DNA of 40,257 nucleotides from a bacterium. GTDB lineage: Archaea > Aenigmatarchaeota > Aenigmatarchaeia > CG10238-14 > SCSR01. Made by a program: the position numbers and the translations under genes. The stretch lies in assembly GCA_027310405.1 (NCBI GenBank), contig DAIDAX010000003.1, positions 1-40,257 on the forward strand, read 5' to 3'. The notes beneath the pieces were generated by a model. It was not told where the DNA came from. It saw only the letters and a program-made list of their open reading frames with translations, and did no database searches. Of the stretch, positions 1 through 6,985 are shown one piece after another. Positions within the stretch are counted from its first letter, which is position 1. Each line of letters starts with the position of its first letter.

Positions 1-395
1 GCAGAGGATTTAGCATTGGCAAGTATGGATTTTTTCACGGACATGCATGGCCGTCAAAAGAAACTCTATCATGTGATTATCTTTTCATGGGACATCTTCA
101 GCCCGGAATAGAATTTGTCGACGATTTTAGACACCGATTAATTGAACAGGTTTGGGTGAAAACAAATCTGAACCAAGAAAAAATAAAAAAGAAATTCGAA
201 TTGAAAAAAGCTGGAAAACTCGAAACAACAATAGTTCCTGCTTTCAATCCTCTTCTTGGTTGTGCGATACTCAACAAAATGACTCCCCAAGATTACGAAG
301 GGCCATTCTTGACAGATTCTGTAATCAATTTGAAAGAATCTGAAATTTATTTGTTAGATGGAACTTCGCTAGGAAAATTAAAAGAGATTAGGTAG
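1..395 (+). CDS. SbcD/Mre11-related archaeal metallophosphoesterase, 5'-truncated by the window edge
   Basis: The reading frame is open from base 3, so the true start lies before the window. The visible 130 residues hold two late calcineurin-like phosphoesterase motifs: HGHAWP (about residues 12-17 of the fragment) and MGHLQPGIEF (about 29-38), with histidines that ligate the two metals. The pattern matches the archaeal family of SbcD/Mre11-like phosphoesterases (MJ0037 type). The N-terminal metal motifs are not visible. The physiological substrate is not well defined in the family; helicase or DNA-repair neighbours are common elsewhere, but here the only visible neighbour is infB. The stop at 393-395 overlaps the 3' end of convergent infB by 18 bp. 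A first internal ATG at 87 is not a plausible start because the HGH motif lies upstream of it. Confidence 0.85.
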   Translation, partial: RGFSIGKYGFFHGHAWPSKETLSCDYLFMGHLQPGIEFVDDFRHRLIEQVWVKTNLNQEKIKKKFELKKAGKLETTIVPAFNPLLGCAILNKMTPQDYEGPFLTDSVINLKESEIYLLDGTSLGKLKEIR

Positions 396-2096
396 CATTT
401 CTTTCTCGTCTTCGCCCAACTTGCTCCAGACTTCTTTCAGGATTTTTTTCATGTTGTCAGTTATAACTACCGACAGAGTGTCCCCTTCCTTAACCTGCCT
501 GCCGACTGTTACATTCTCCAAACTTATTGCAACTCTGTCACCCTTCTTCGCTTCCATGATGCTTTTGCTTTCCTTTTGAATTTCTTTAACCCTGTCAACA
601 GTTTTTTGTCCACGTTGCAAAGCTGCACCAGGTTTCAGAACTCCACGTAAAATTTCCACACCAAACACGGCCGGATTCGATTGTCTGAATACAGTTCCTT
701 TCAAAATTTTTAATTCGCAAGGTCTCGTGACAAGTTGCAATTTTTCTTCGAGTTCTCGTTCTCTTTCTTTCTCGACCCAAGTTTTGTACTCTTCAATCAG
801 TTGGTAAATAATTTCATTCCTGAAAATCTTTATTTTCAAATCCTTCGCAAGCGTTTCTATCTCTTCCGGAACCTTTACATTGAACGCGAGTACAACTTTT
901 CTAAAACGATCATTGACGTTTTGGGTTTCTACAACATCTTGCTTGTTGACAGTTCCAACCTCTGCAAATCTTATCGGTACATCATTTTCCTGTAAAATTT
1001 TTATCATCGCTTCTAAACTTCCGAGAGTATCAGCCTTGATTCCAACTCCGTCTTGAGATTTTTCGAACTGAAGTTCAGAAAGTTCAGTCTTCACCATTTC
1101 CTTGGCTTTTTCAATTTCATTTTCTTTCTGCACAAAAATTATCGGCGATCCAGCAACAATTTTTTCCAAATCTGGTGCAGAAATTTTAATTCCAGCGGCA
1201 GCAGAAACTTCATTTACTGCTTCAAACTGTTTTTCTATTCTGAGCTCCTGCAAATTTCTTGGACGGAGGAGTGCTTTTATTTTTGTTGCAATAATTTCAT
1301 TCCCACCAATGACAGCGAACCAGCCTTTACCTATTTTTCCGTCATAAAGAATTACATCAATTGTAGTTCCTAGACCCTTTACATCTTTAACTTCGAGAAC
1401 GCTACCTCTTGCAATGTTTGATATTGTTAATCTGTCTTTCAAAAATTGTTGTGCAAGTCCAGACAAAACCATCAACAAATCCGATACACCTTCACCACTA
1501 ACGCTAGAGATTGGAACAATTGCGATTTGTTTTGTGAAATTTTCTATCCTGTCGAACTGTTCTGCATTCAATCCACGTTCTGCAAGTTGATTGACAAGTT
1601 TGTAAACGAAATTTTCGACGTCTTCTTTTACATCGTCTCTCTGTTGCGCAAAAGAATCGATGAACGAAGCATTTGCAATTTGTCTCCAACCTTTAAGCTT
1701 GTCAATTTTAGTTGCAGCAACAACGAAGGGTGTTTTAAATTCGCGAAGTATGCTCAGACTTTCATCCGTCTGTTCTTGAAACCCCTCAGTTATATCGACG
1801 ACAAGGATTGCTAAATCGGAAACTGCACCACCGCGTCTGCGCATTCCAATAAACGCTTTGTGTCCAGGCGTATCAATGAATAGCAAACCGGGAACTTCCA
1901 ACTTTATATCAAATTTTTGTAATTGTTTTCCAGAAAATTTTTCAATCACCGACAATGGAACGTAGCTTGCTCCAGTGTGTTGCGTTAGTGCGCCAGGTTC
2001 TTGTTTGGTTACCGCCGTTCCTCGTATTCTGTCGAGTAACGAAGTCTTTCCGTGATCACTATGTCCAACTGTGACAATTATTGGTGAACGCAACAT
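378..2096 (-). CDS. infB: Translation initiation factor IF-2 / aIF5B
   Basis: This 572-residue GTPase is the archaeal aIF5B, which promotes ribosomal subunit joining. The G domain is at the N terminus: G1 is GHSDHGKT (residues 11-18), G3 is DTPGH (75-79) and G4 is TKID (129-132), where the usual Asn of NKxD is Thr. The position after His in G1 is Ser rather than the common Val, which still leaves the GKT loop intact. Domains II to IV follow, and the length is close to that of other aIF5B proteins, which lack the long bacterial or eukaryotic N-terminal extension. No intein is present. The ATG at 2094-2096 directly precedes the G domain. The gene is divergent from cas1 and convergent with the phosphoesterase. 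Confidence 0.96.
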   Translation of the reverse strand: MLRSPIIVTVGHSDHGKTSLLDRIRGTAVTKQEPGALTQHTGASYVPLSVIEKFSGKQLQKFDIKLEVPGLLFIDTPGHKAFIGMRRRGGAVSDLAILVVDITEGFQEQTDESLSILREFKTPFVVAATKIDKLKGWRQIANASFIDSFAQQRDDVKEDVENFVYKLVNQLAERGLNAEQFDRIENFTKQIAIVPISSVSGEGVSDLLMVLSGLAQQFLKDRLTISNIARGSVLEVKDVKGLGTTIDVILYDGKIGKGWFAVIGGNEIIATKIKALLRPRNLQELRIEKQFEAVNEVSAAAGIKISAPDLEKIVAGSPIIFVQKENEIEKAKEMVKTELSELQFEKSQDGVGIKADTLGSLEAMIKILQENDVPIRFAEVGTVNKQDVVETQNVNDRFRKVVLAFNVKVPEEIETLAKDLKIKIFRNEIIYQLIEEYKTWVEKERERELEEKLQLVTRPCELKILKGTVFRQSNPAVFGVEILRGVLKPGAALQRGQKTVDRVKEIQKESKSIMEAKKGDRVAISLENVTVGRQVKEGDTLSVVITDNMKKILKEVWSKLGEDEKEMLPNLF

Positions 2097-2138
2097 ATAA
2101 TCAACCTATATTTTTTTCGGAAATGAACTTTAATAAGA

Positions 2139-2150
2139 CTTTAATCTTTA
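2139..2150 (+). promoter_or_regulatory. Possible TATA element of the cas operon
   Basis: The run CTTTAATCTTTA is centred about 25 bases before the cas1 ATG at 2169, the distance expected of a TATA box for a leaderless archaeal transcript. No Shine-Dalgarno motif precedes the ATG, which agrees with leaderless initiation. The whole 72-base gap to infB is AT-rich, so a chance match is quite possible. Confidence 0.35.
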
Positions 2151-2168
2151 TCGTTTTAGTTTTTACAA

Positions 2169-3152
2169 ATGCAACTTATTATTGATGAATTTGGTACATT
2201 CATTGGCAAGAAGGAGAACAGATTCAAAATAATAATTAAGGAAAAGAAACAAGAATTCTCAGCAGATAAAGTAAGCCAAATTATAGTATCCTCGGCTTCT
2301 TCGATTTCCACAGATGCAATAAAATTAGCAATTGAAAATGGAATTGACATAGTATATATAAATTTCATTGGTAAACCCTATGCTCGCATTTACCCCTGTC
2401 AACTTGGTGGGACTACATTAACTCGGCGTATGCAAGCAAAAGAATATACTAGTCAGAGGGCAGCAGATGCAGTTAGAAGTATAGTTAAATCAAAAATAGT
2501 CAACCAAATTAATCTTTTGAAATACTTGAGTAAAGCTCGTAAAGATATAGATTTTGCAACAGAAATTCAAAAAATGAGTGATATGGTGGATAGCATAGAG
2601 TCCTTTGATGGGGATATAGATATTATCAGAGATAAGTTGCTTGGCGTTGAGGGTTATGCCGGAAATTTATACTTTTCCTGTCTAGCGAAGATTTTACCAT
2701 TCGAGAAGAGGGAACATGAAGCCAAAGATCCTTTCAATGTGATGCTAAATTACGGCTATGGAATTCTCTATTCTGAAATAGAAAAGGTCTGCGTACTTGC
2801 AGGTTTAGATCCTTATTTGGGATTTCTTCATACGGACAGATACGGCAAACCTTCGATGGTACTAGACTTGATTGAGGAGTTCCGCCAAGCTATTGTTGAT
2901 CGCGCAATAATAACAGTTTTTGCAAGGAAACAAGTTGAAGACAGTGATTTTGAAACTTCAGGCAATGAATTTTTGCTTAGTCCAAAGGGAAGGAAAAAAG
3001 TTATAGAAGCCGTTATGGAAAGATTGCATTCGAGAACAAAATATAAGAATCGTGAGTTGAGTCTACAAGGAATTATGTTGGAGCAAGCGAGGTTGTTTGC
3101 AAAAATGCTACTTGGGCAAGCAAAATATGACGCATTAGTTTACAAGTGGTAG
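2169..3152 (+). CDS. cas1: CRISPR-associated endonuclease Cas1
   Basis: Cas1 is the integrase that, as a complex with Cas2, inserts new spacers at the leader end of the array. The protein has 327 residues, a normal length. The beta-rich N-terminal domain runs to about residue 80 and the helical catalytic domain follows. The metal-binding residues are visible as E161 in LLGVEGYAG, H221 in GFLHTD and D233/E236 in LDLIEEFR, so the enzyme appears intact. It is the first gene of a packed plus-strand operon, followed by cas2 two bases after its stop (or with a 7-bp overlap if the upstream GTG is used). The ATG at 2169 gives the usual short start before the first beta strand (MQLIIDEFGT). Confidence 0.96.
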   Translation: MQLIIDEFGTFIGKKENRFKIIIKEKKQEFSADKVSQIIVSSASSISTDAIKLAIENGIDIVYINFIGKPYARIYPCQLGGTTLTRRMQAKEYTSQRAADAVRSIVKSKIVNQINLLKYLSKARKDIDFATEIQKMSDMVDSIESFDGDIDIIRDKLLGVEGYAGNLYFSCLAKILPFEKREHEAKDPFNVMLNYGYGILYSEIEKVCVLAGLDPYLGFLHTDRYGKPSMVLDLIEEFRQAIVDRAIITVFARKQVEDSDFETSGNEFLLSPKGRKKVIEAVMERLHSRTKYKNRELSLQGIMLEQARLFAKMLLGQAKYDALVYKW

Positions 3153-3154
3153 AT

Positions 3155-3475
3155 ATGTTGCATTGGATTATATACGACATAACAAGCAATAAGTTACGTT
3201 CGAAAGTTGCAAACAAATGCAAGAATTATGGAATGATACGTGTACAAAAGAGTGCTTTCCTCGGTGAGCTTACTCAAAACAAAGCTGAGATGCTTTCACT
3301 TGAAATTCATGAAGTTCTAGGAAAATCAAAAGATGCAGTTTTTATTTTTCCTTCATGTAAAGAATGTTTTGCAGATAAAATAATTGAAGGTTATTTAGAC
3401 GAAGAGTTTGTAAAGAAAAAAGATTTTCTAATAATTGGTGATGAGCATGGAAAAAAAGTACTTGACAGCAACTGA
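3155..3475 (+). CDS. cas2: CRISPR-associated endoribonuclease-fold protein Cas2
   Basis: Cas2 forms the central dimer of the Cas1-Cas2 spacer integration complex. The first strand, LHWIIYDIT, carries the conserved Asp of the ferredoxin-like fold, and VQKSAFLGEL is the second typical segment. The product is 106 residues from the ATG at 3155. An in-frame GTG at 3146 would add three residues and overlap cas1 by seven bases, but the ATG start gives the usual distance from the N terminus to the YDI motif. The 3' end overlaps the cas4 start, so the genes are translationally linked. The C-terminal segment after residue 75 is somewhat long and Lys-rich and I cannot assign it a role. Confidence 0.92.
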   Translation: MLHWIIYDITSNKLRSKVANKCKNYGMIRVQKSAFLGELTQNKAEMLSLEIHEVLGKSKDAVFIFPSCKECFADKIIEGYLDEEFVKKKDFLIIGDEHGKKVLDSN

Positions 3476-4025
3476 TCTAATGAACTACAGCTACTGCCCT
3501 CGAATAATTTACTATACACAAGTCCTAAAAAAACCGCAGTTCACAACAAAAAAAGAATTTAAGGGGAGAGAAAAAGAAAGTGAGTTTAAAAGAAATGCAA
3601 ATAGAACAAAAGTTGTCAAGGATTATCCCAAACTTCCCAAAGTTTTTAAAGTTCACCTGGTCTCAGAAAAATTAGGGTTAAAGACTATTCTTGATTCCAT
3701 AATGATCGACAAAGAAAAGAATGAAGAATATCCTATACAGGCGAAATACAGTTTCAAGCCAAAGAAATTATTCAAGACACAAAGAGATCAATTGATGATG
3801 GAAGGTCTTCTGATAGAGGAGTGTCTTGGTTACAGAGTTCCATTTGGTTTTATAAAATTTTTAAAGTCTGGAGATTTGATTAAAGTCAATCTCGAAAATA
3901 AGTCGGAAGTGATTAATTTATTTAATAGAATATCAGAGATAATTAGAAACGAGAAGTTTCCAAAACCTACACCATATGGAAAAAGATGTGTAGACTGCTG
4001 CTATAAAAAAGATTGTTGGGGATAG
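3447..4025 (+). CDS. cas4: CRISPR-associated protein Cas4 (Fe-S RecB-like nuclease)
   Basis: Cas4 trims prespacers and checks their PAM before integration. From the ATG at 3447 it has 192 residues. The four iron-sulphur cysteines are recognisable as C17 (SYCPRIIYY) and the C-terminal cluster CVDCCYKKDC (181-190). The RecB-like core has an Asp in ILDS (D83) and then YPIQAK (residues 95-100), where the usual ExK catalytic pair reads QAK, followed by the Q-rich helix RDQLMMEG. Several in-frame starts lie upstream (TTG 3435, GTG 3438, ATG 3441). The ATG at 3447 is chosen because GGTGAT at 3437-3442 sits at ribosome-binding distance. The gene overlaps cas2 by 29 bp and ends two bases before cas12f1. 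Confidence 0.93.
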   Translation: MEKKYLTATDLMNYSYCPRIIYYTQVLKKPQFTTKKEFKGREKESEFKRNANRTKVVKDYPKLPKVFKVHLVSEKLGLKTILDSIMIDKEKNEEYPIQAKYSFKPKKLFKTQRDQLMMEGLLIEECLGYRVPFGFIKFLKSGDLIKVNLENKSEVINLFNRISEIIRNEKFPKPTPYGKRCVDCCYKKDCWG

Positions 4026-4026
4026 A

Positions 4027-5655
4027 GTGAAAATAGTAACGAGAACATTGTCGCTTGGTATAATTAGACCCTATTATGGTAAAGAAGTAGAAGGAAGGAT
4101 AAAGGCTGAAAAAGATAATAGAGAGAAAGAATTTTTAGCAGCAAATAAAAATCTAATCTCTGATGAAAACGAACTGAAAAAGAAGGCTAAAGAAGCAAGA
4201 AAATTAGACCCAGCTTTTTGGTCTGCCCTTAAGAAAGAAAACCCAGAAATATTTACAATGAGAGAATTATCAGCCTTATTTTCACAACTGCAAAGACAAT
4301 ATGCACTTTTATACAATGAGACTATTAGTAAAATTTACGTTGAAGCACTTAAAACCAGAAAACTTAGTCGCGTGCAAAGTTTACTTAGTTCAATCGGCTA
4401 TAAGAAAGCTTATGAGGCATTCAAGGATTCTTCACTCGCATCTGGGTTAAGACAAAAATTACAAAGCAACTTCAATAAATCTAAATTTTATAATCTGATT
4501 AATGCAAGAATATCTTTACCCACAGCAACTTCTACAAATTTTCCTGTTTCTATATACAGGCAGACAAGCAGTGACAAATATGCAGGTTTTGAGATTCAGC
4601 CTAATAAGGAAGATTTCGTAATAAAGCTAACTTTGCCTGAATTCAAAATTAAGGAGAATGTTAATCCCAAAACTAAGAAAAAATTTCTTAGTTTTGAATT
4701 TTTAAAATCTCAGAAAAAGAAAGAAATATTTCTACTACTCTCAACAAAACGAAGAAGACAAAATGATAAACAATGGTTTGCTGATGAAGGTACAAGTGCT
4801 GAAATAAGAAAAGTAATTAATGGAGATCTAAAAAAAGAATGGGCAGAATATGCCAAAAGATTTGGAAAAGATAAAAATGAAAAAGACCAATTAAGAAATA
4901 AGTACAAAATTGGTTGGCTTGAAATAAGAAAGGGTAAAAAAATAGGCGAAAAATTTCGATGGTTTTTAAACTTAGTTATAGAACTGCCACCCAAAATGCA
5001 AAGATTAGATAAGAATATAGTTGGCGGAATAGACATCGGTGTCTCTAATCCAATCGTATGTGCTTTGAATAATTCTTTGAAAAGATATACAATAGGTAAT
5101 AACGATGTACTTTCATTTAATCGACATATGCAGGCTAGAAGGAGAATTCTTTTAAGAAAGAATCTCTTTAAAAGAAAAGGTCATGGGTCGAATAACAAAC
5201 TAGAGCCAATAACCTCTCTTACAGAAAAGAGCGAACGTTTTAGGAGTAAGATAATTGAGAGATGGGCAAAAGAGGTACAAAGATTCTTTTTACAAAATAG
5301 TTGTGGTATTGTTCAAATGGAAGATCTTAGTAACCTAAAAAATAAAGAAGATAATTTCTTTAATTTGTTTTTACGTGGTAAATGGCCATACGCAGAAATG
5401 CAAAATAACATAGAAAGAAAATTATCAGAAATTGGTATAGAAGTAAAAAAGATTTCTCCTAAATATACATCTCAGTTATGTTCAAACCCAAAATGTTTGA
5501 ACTGGAACAAGTGGTTTACATTTGCTTATAGAAAAGAAAATCGTTTTCCGTTATTTAAATGTGAGAAATGTAATTTAGAGGTTCCGGCTGACTACAATGC
5601 AGCTAAAAATATAGCTAATCCTAAAATAGAAAAAATAACAGAACGATTACGTTAG
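4027..5655 (+). CDS. cas12f1: Miniature type V-F CRISPR effector Cas12f1 (Cas14a family)
   Basis: This 542-residue protein is an RNA-guided nuclease of the Cas12f/Cas14a group, which acts as a dimer on one guide RNA. The split RuvC site is complete: D336 in GGIDIG, E432 in VQMEDL and D522 in ADYNAA. The C-terminal zinc ribbon uses C485, C490, C512 and C515, with four residues rather than two between the first pair. Many segments match what I remember of Un1Cas12f1, such as LTEKSERFR, GKWPYAEMQN and LPTATSTNFP. Differences are the absence of any cysteine before residue 345, so the N-terminal zinc finger of Un1Cas12f1 is missing, and an extra charged segment at about 270-295. The GTG at 4027 follows the cas4 stop by one base. 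TnpB was considered, but the tracrRNA, array and cas1-2-4 context rule it out. Confidence 0.95.
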   Translation: MKIVTRTLSLGIIRPYYGKEVEGRIKAEKDNREKEFLAANKNLISDENELKKKAKEARKLDPAFWSALKKENPEIFTMRELSALFSQLQRQYALLYNETISKIYVEALKTRKLSRVQSLLSSIGYKKAYEAFKDSSLASGLRQKLQSNFNKSKFYNLINARISLPTATSTNFPVSIYRQTSSDKYAGFEIQPNKEDFVIKLTLPEFKIKENVNPKTKKKFLSFEFLKSQKKKEIFLLLSTKRRRQNDKQWFADEGTSAEIRKVINGDLKKEWAEYAKRFGKDKNEKDQLRNKYKIGWLEIRKGKKIGEKFRWFLNLVIELPPKMQRLDKNIVGGIDIGVSNPIVCALNNSLKRYTIGNNDVLSFNRHMQARRRILLRKNLFKRKGHGSNNKLEPITSLTEKSERFRSKIIERWAKEVQRFFLQNSCGIVQMEDLSNLKNKEDNFFNLFLRGKWPYAEMQNNIERKLSEIGIEVKKISPKYTSQLCSNPKCLNWNKWFTFAYRKENRFPLFKCEKCNLEVPADYNAAKNIANPKIEKITERLR

Positions 5656-5664
5656 ATTTATAAG
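5656..5664 (+). promoter_or_regulatory. TATA box proposed for the tracrRNA
   Basis: ATTTATAAG begins at the base after the cas12f1 stop. Counting about 26 bases from its centre puts transcription start near 5686-5690, just before the first stem of the tracrRNA. The match to an archaeal TATA box is good for its position; no experiment supports it. Confidence 0.5.
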
Positions 5665-5687
5665 TAAGCTAAACAATGATTAAATTA

Positions 5688-5840
5688 TTCCTCTCTCTGG
5701 GAGTTAGATTTAGCATACAGCAGTATGCAGAGGCTAACTAAAGAGTCAGAGTGGGCAGCTTGCATCTGCCTAACATCGAGAAGTGCCTTCTATAGGTAAC
5801 CCTCGAAATACAAATTCAGTTCAAGAGTTACTGGAATTTC
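5688..5840 (+). ncRNA. tracrRNA of the Cas12f1 system
   Basis: The stretch after cas12f1 matches the remembered Un1Cas12f1 tracrRNA in order and sequence. Stem 1 has outer arms GTTAG (5703-5707) and CTAAC (5734-5738) around an inner hairpin GCATAC (5713-5718) and GTATGC (5723-5728). Next comes GGCAG (5754-5758), loop CTTGCAT and CTGCC (5766-5770). Then TCGAG (5776-5780) pairs with CTCGA (5802-5806) around AAGTGCC and GGTAACC, the conserved pseudoknot region. The anti-repeat follows: AATTCAGTT (5813-5821) and AGTTACTGGAAT (5826-5837) are both complementary to the 5' half of the CRISPR repeat. Ends are approximate: the 5' end comes from the TATA position and the 3' end from the anti-repeat. It is on the same strand as cas12f1 and the array. 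Confidence 0.9.
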
Positions 5841-5927
5841 TTTATAAAGCATGTTGCAAAAACTAAATATTCAAAAAACTCATTTGAAAATAATTACAAT
5901 AAGCCGAACTGCGAACATTTACAGGCT
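5841..5927 (+). promoter_or_regulatory. CRISPR leader
   Basis: This 87-base AT-rich stretch lies between the tracrRNA anti-repeat and the first repeat, on the side expected for spacer insertion. TTTATAAA at 5841-5847 could be a TATA box for a pre-crRNA starting near 5870. ATGTTGCAAA at 5851-5860 contains GTTGCA, complementary to the repeat's 3' end TGCAAC, so it might extend tracr pairing or serve as an integration signal. No clear terminator separates it from the tracrRNA. Confidence 0.6.
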
Positions 5928-6333
5928 ATTCCAGTAACTGAATTAATGAATTAAGAAATGCAACTTTCTCTCATAACAACAGATTGAACTTCTATATTTA
6001 AAATTCCAGTAACTGAATTAATGAATTAAGAAATGCAACCCGCAATAGCTTATATTTATGAGAAGGAAATCGAATATTCCAGTAACTGAATTAATGAATT
6101 AAGAAATGCAACTCTGGAATCTTTAAGTTGTAGAGTTTCATTATTTTTTATTCCAGTAACTGAATTAATGAATTAAGAAATGCAACAGCAAATTAATTTG
6201 CGGAACGAGAACGGTTGGGTAAATTCCAGTAACTGAATTAATGAATTAAGAAATGCAACTCCAAAAGAAATTGATGTCCCGCAGTCGAACTTAAAAATTC
6301 CAGTAACTGAATTAATGAATTAAGAAATGCAAC
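5928..6333 (+). CRISPR. CRISPR array, six 37-nt repeats and five spacers (type V-F)
   Basis: Six repeats, identical by eye, start at 5928, 6003, 6076, 6150, 6223 and 6297. Each starts ATTCCAGTAACTG, contains the tandem TGAATTAA TGAATTAA and ends GAAATGCAAC. Spacers are 38, 36, 37, 36 and 37 nt long. The repeat's 3' end matches the GGAATGCAAC end that I recall for Un1Cas12f1 crRNA, and the anti-repeat in the tracrRNA fits the plus-strand repeat, so transcription is left to right and each spacer lies 3' of its repeat. No degenerate terminal repeat is present. I found no target for any spacer elsewhere in the window by eye. Confidence 0.98.
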
Positions 6334-6360
6334 TAAGAATTTACGCTTTAATTTACCTAA

Positions 6361-6368
6361 TAAAATAT
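6361..6368 (+). promoter_or_regulatory. TATA box for the gene at 6389
   Basis: TAAAATAT is centred about 25 bases before the ATG at 6389. This places transcription start on that ATG and supports a leaderless start there rather than the GTG at 6377. Confidence 0.5.
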
Positions 6369-6388
6369 AGATAACTGTGTCGCTGACA

Positions 6389-6814
6389 ATGGCCGATATC
6401 ACACCAGTTGGATTGTGCATAGCAACTCAAGAACTTTTTGACGCGAAAAGATACAGACAGAATTTTTGTGACAATGTTTTGCTGCGAATGAGAGACAGAA
6501 ACATCGAAGAAGTAATTGTTCCAGTCAAACGAGAATTAATTTCTGACATTGCTCATAAAAAATTTTTAGAAGGACACAAGATTGCAATTATAAGTAACTT
6601 AGATAAAATACTTTCTCTAACTGCACGTTATGTGAACATCAATGCAACTTCTGTCAACGCAATAATTAAAAATGGAAAAGAACTGATGATAAAAGTTCTT
6701 TTCTCTGACAACTTCGATCAGATTGCAAATCTCGAAGCGACATTCCGCACAAAAATCAGTTTGCCAGTCTACTCGTTGTTCCTAGAATATTCGAAGGAGC
6801 ACAAGTTGGTCTGA
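6389..6814 (+). CDS. Hypothetical protein (141 aa)
   Basis: I do not recognise this protein. It is soluble in appearance, with no membrane segment or signal peptide, and has an alternating alpha/beta pattern. A helix-rich N-terminal part (ATQELFDAKRYRQNFCD) is followed by a strand-like VIVPVKREL, a helix with KKFLEGHK, and a second strand IAIIS. The C-terminal third has strand-like ELMIKVLF and a closing helix. The TATA box at 6361-6368 favours the ATG at 6389; an upstream GTG at 6377 would add four residues. The gene directly follows the CRISPR array but has its own promoter, so a CRISPR role is not indicated. The next small gene begins right after its stop. Confidence 0.75.
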   Translation: MADITPVGLCIATQELFDAKRYRQNFCDNVLLRMRDRNIEEVIVPVKRELISDIAHKKFLEGHKIAIISNLDKILSLTARYVNINATSVNAIIKNGKELMIKVLFSDNFDQIANLEATFRTKISLPVYSLFLEYSKEHKLV

Positions 6815-6985
6815 ATGCAAAACGAGATTGATCTCGAGCTTGAAAGATTGCATGACAAGAAAATGGAACTTTCAGGAAGATTGAAAATCGTCAGAGATTC
6901 AAAAGAAAAGGAAGTAATCCGTTTGCAACTCGAAAGACTACAGAGTCAGATCGAAACTTTAGAACGCTTTAAGACAAAAACTTAG
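6815..6985 (+). CDS. Small coiled-coil protein (56 aa)
   Basis: ATG at 6815 follows the previous stop (6812-6814) with no gap, so the two genes are probably cotranslated. The product is highly charged and almost entirely helical, with heptad-like Leu and Ile spacing (IDLELERLHDK, then VIRLQLERLQSQIETLERF). No catalytic motif is visible. It could form a dimeric coiled coil, perhaps with its upstream partner. Its last 17 bases overlap the 3' end of the convergent membrane-protein gene. Confidence 0.65.
   Translation: MQNEIDLELERLHDKKMELSGRLKIVRDSKEKEVIRLQLERLQSQIETLERFKTKT

Noticed and set aside
4027-5655. Reading the RuvC protein as a TnpB of an IS605-type transposon
   Set aside because: It has adjacent cas1, cas2, cas4, a matching tracrRNA and an array; there is no tnpA and no transposon end structure, and its sequence follows Cas12f1 throughout.
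5965-6296. Spacers targeting the integrated element
   Set aside because: Comparison by eye with 27603-32791 found no match of useful length; a computed search on both strands would be needed to exclude weak matches.
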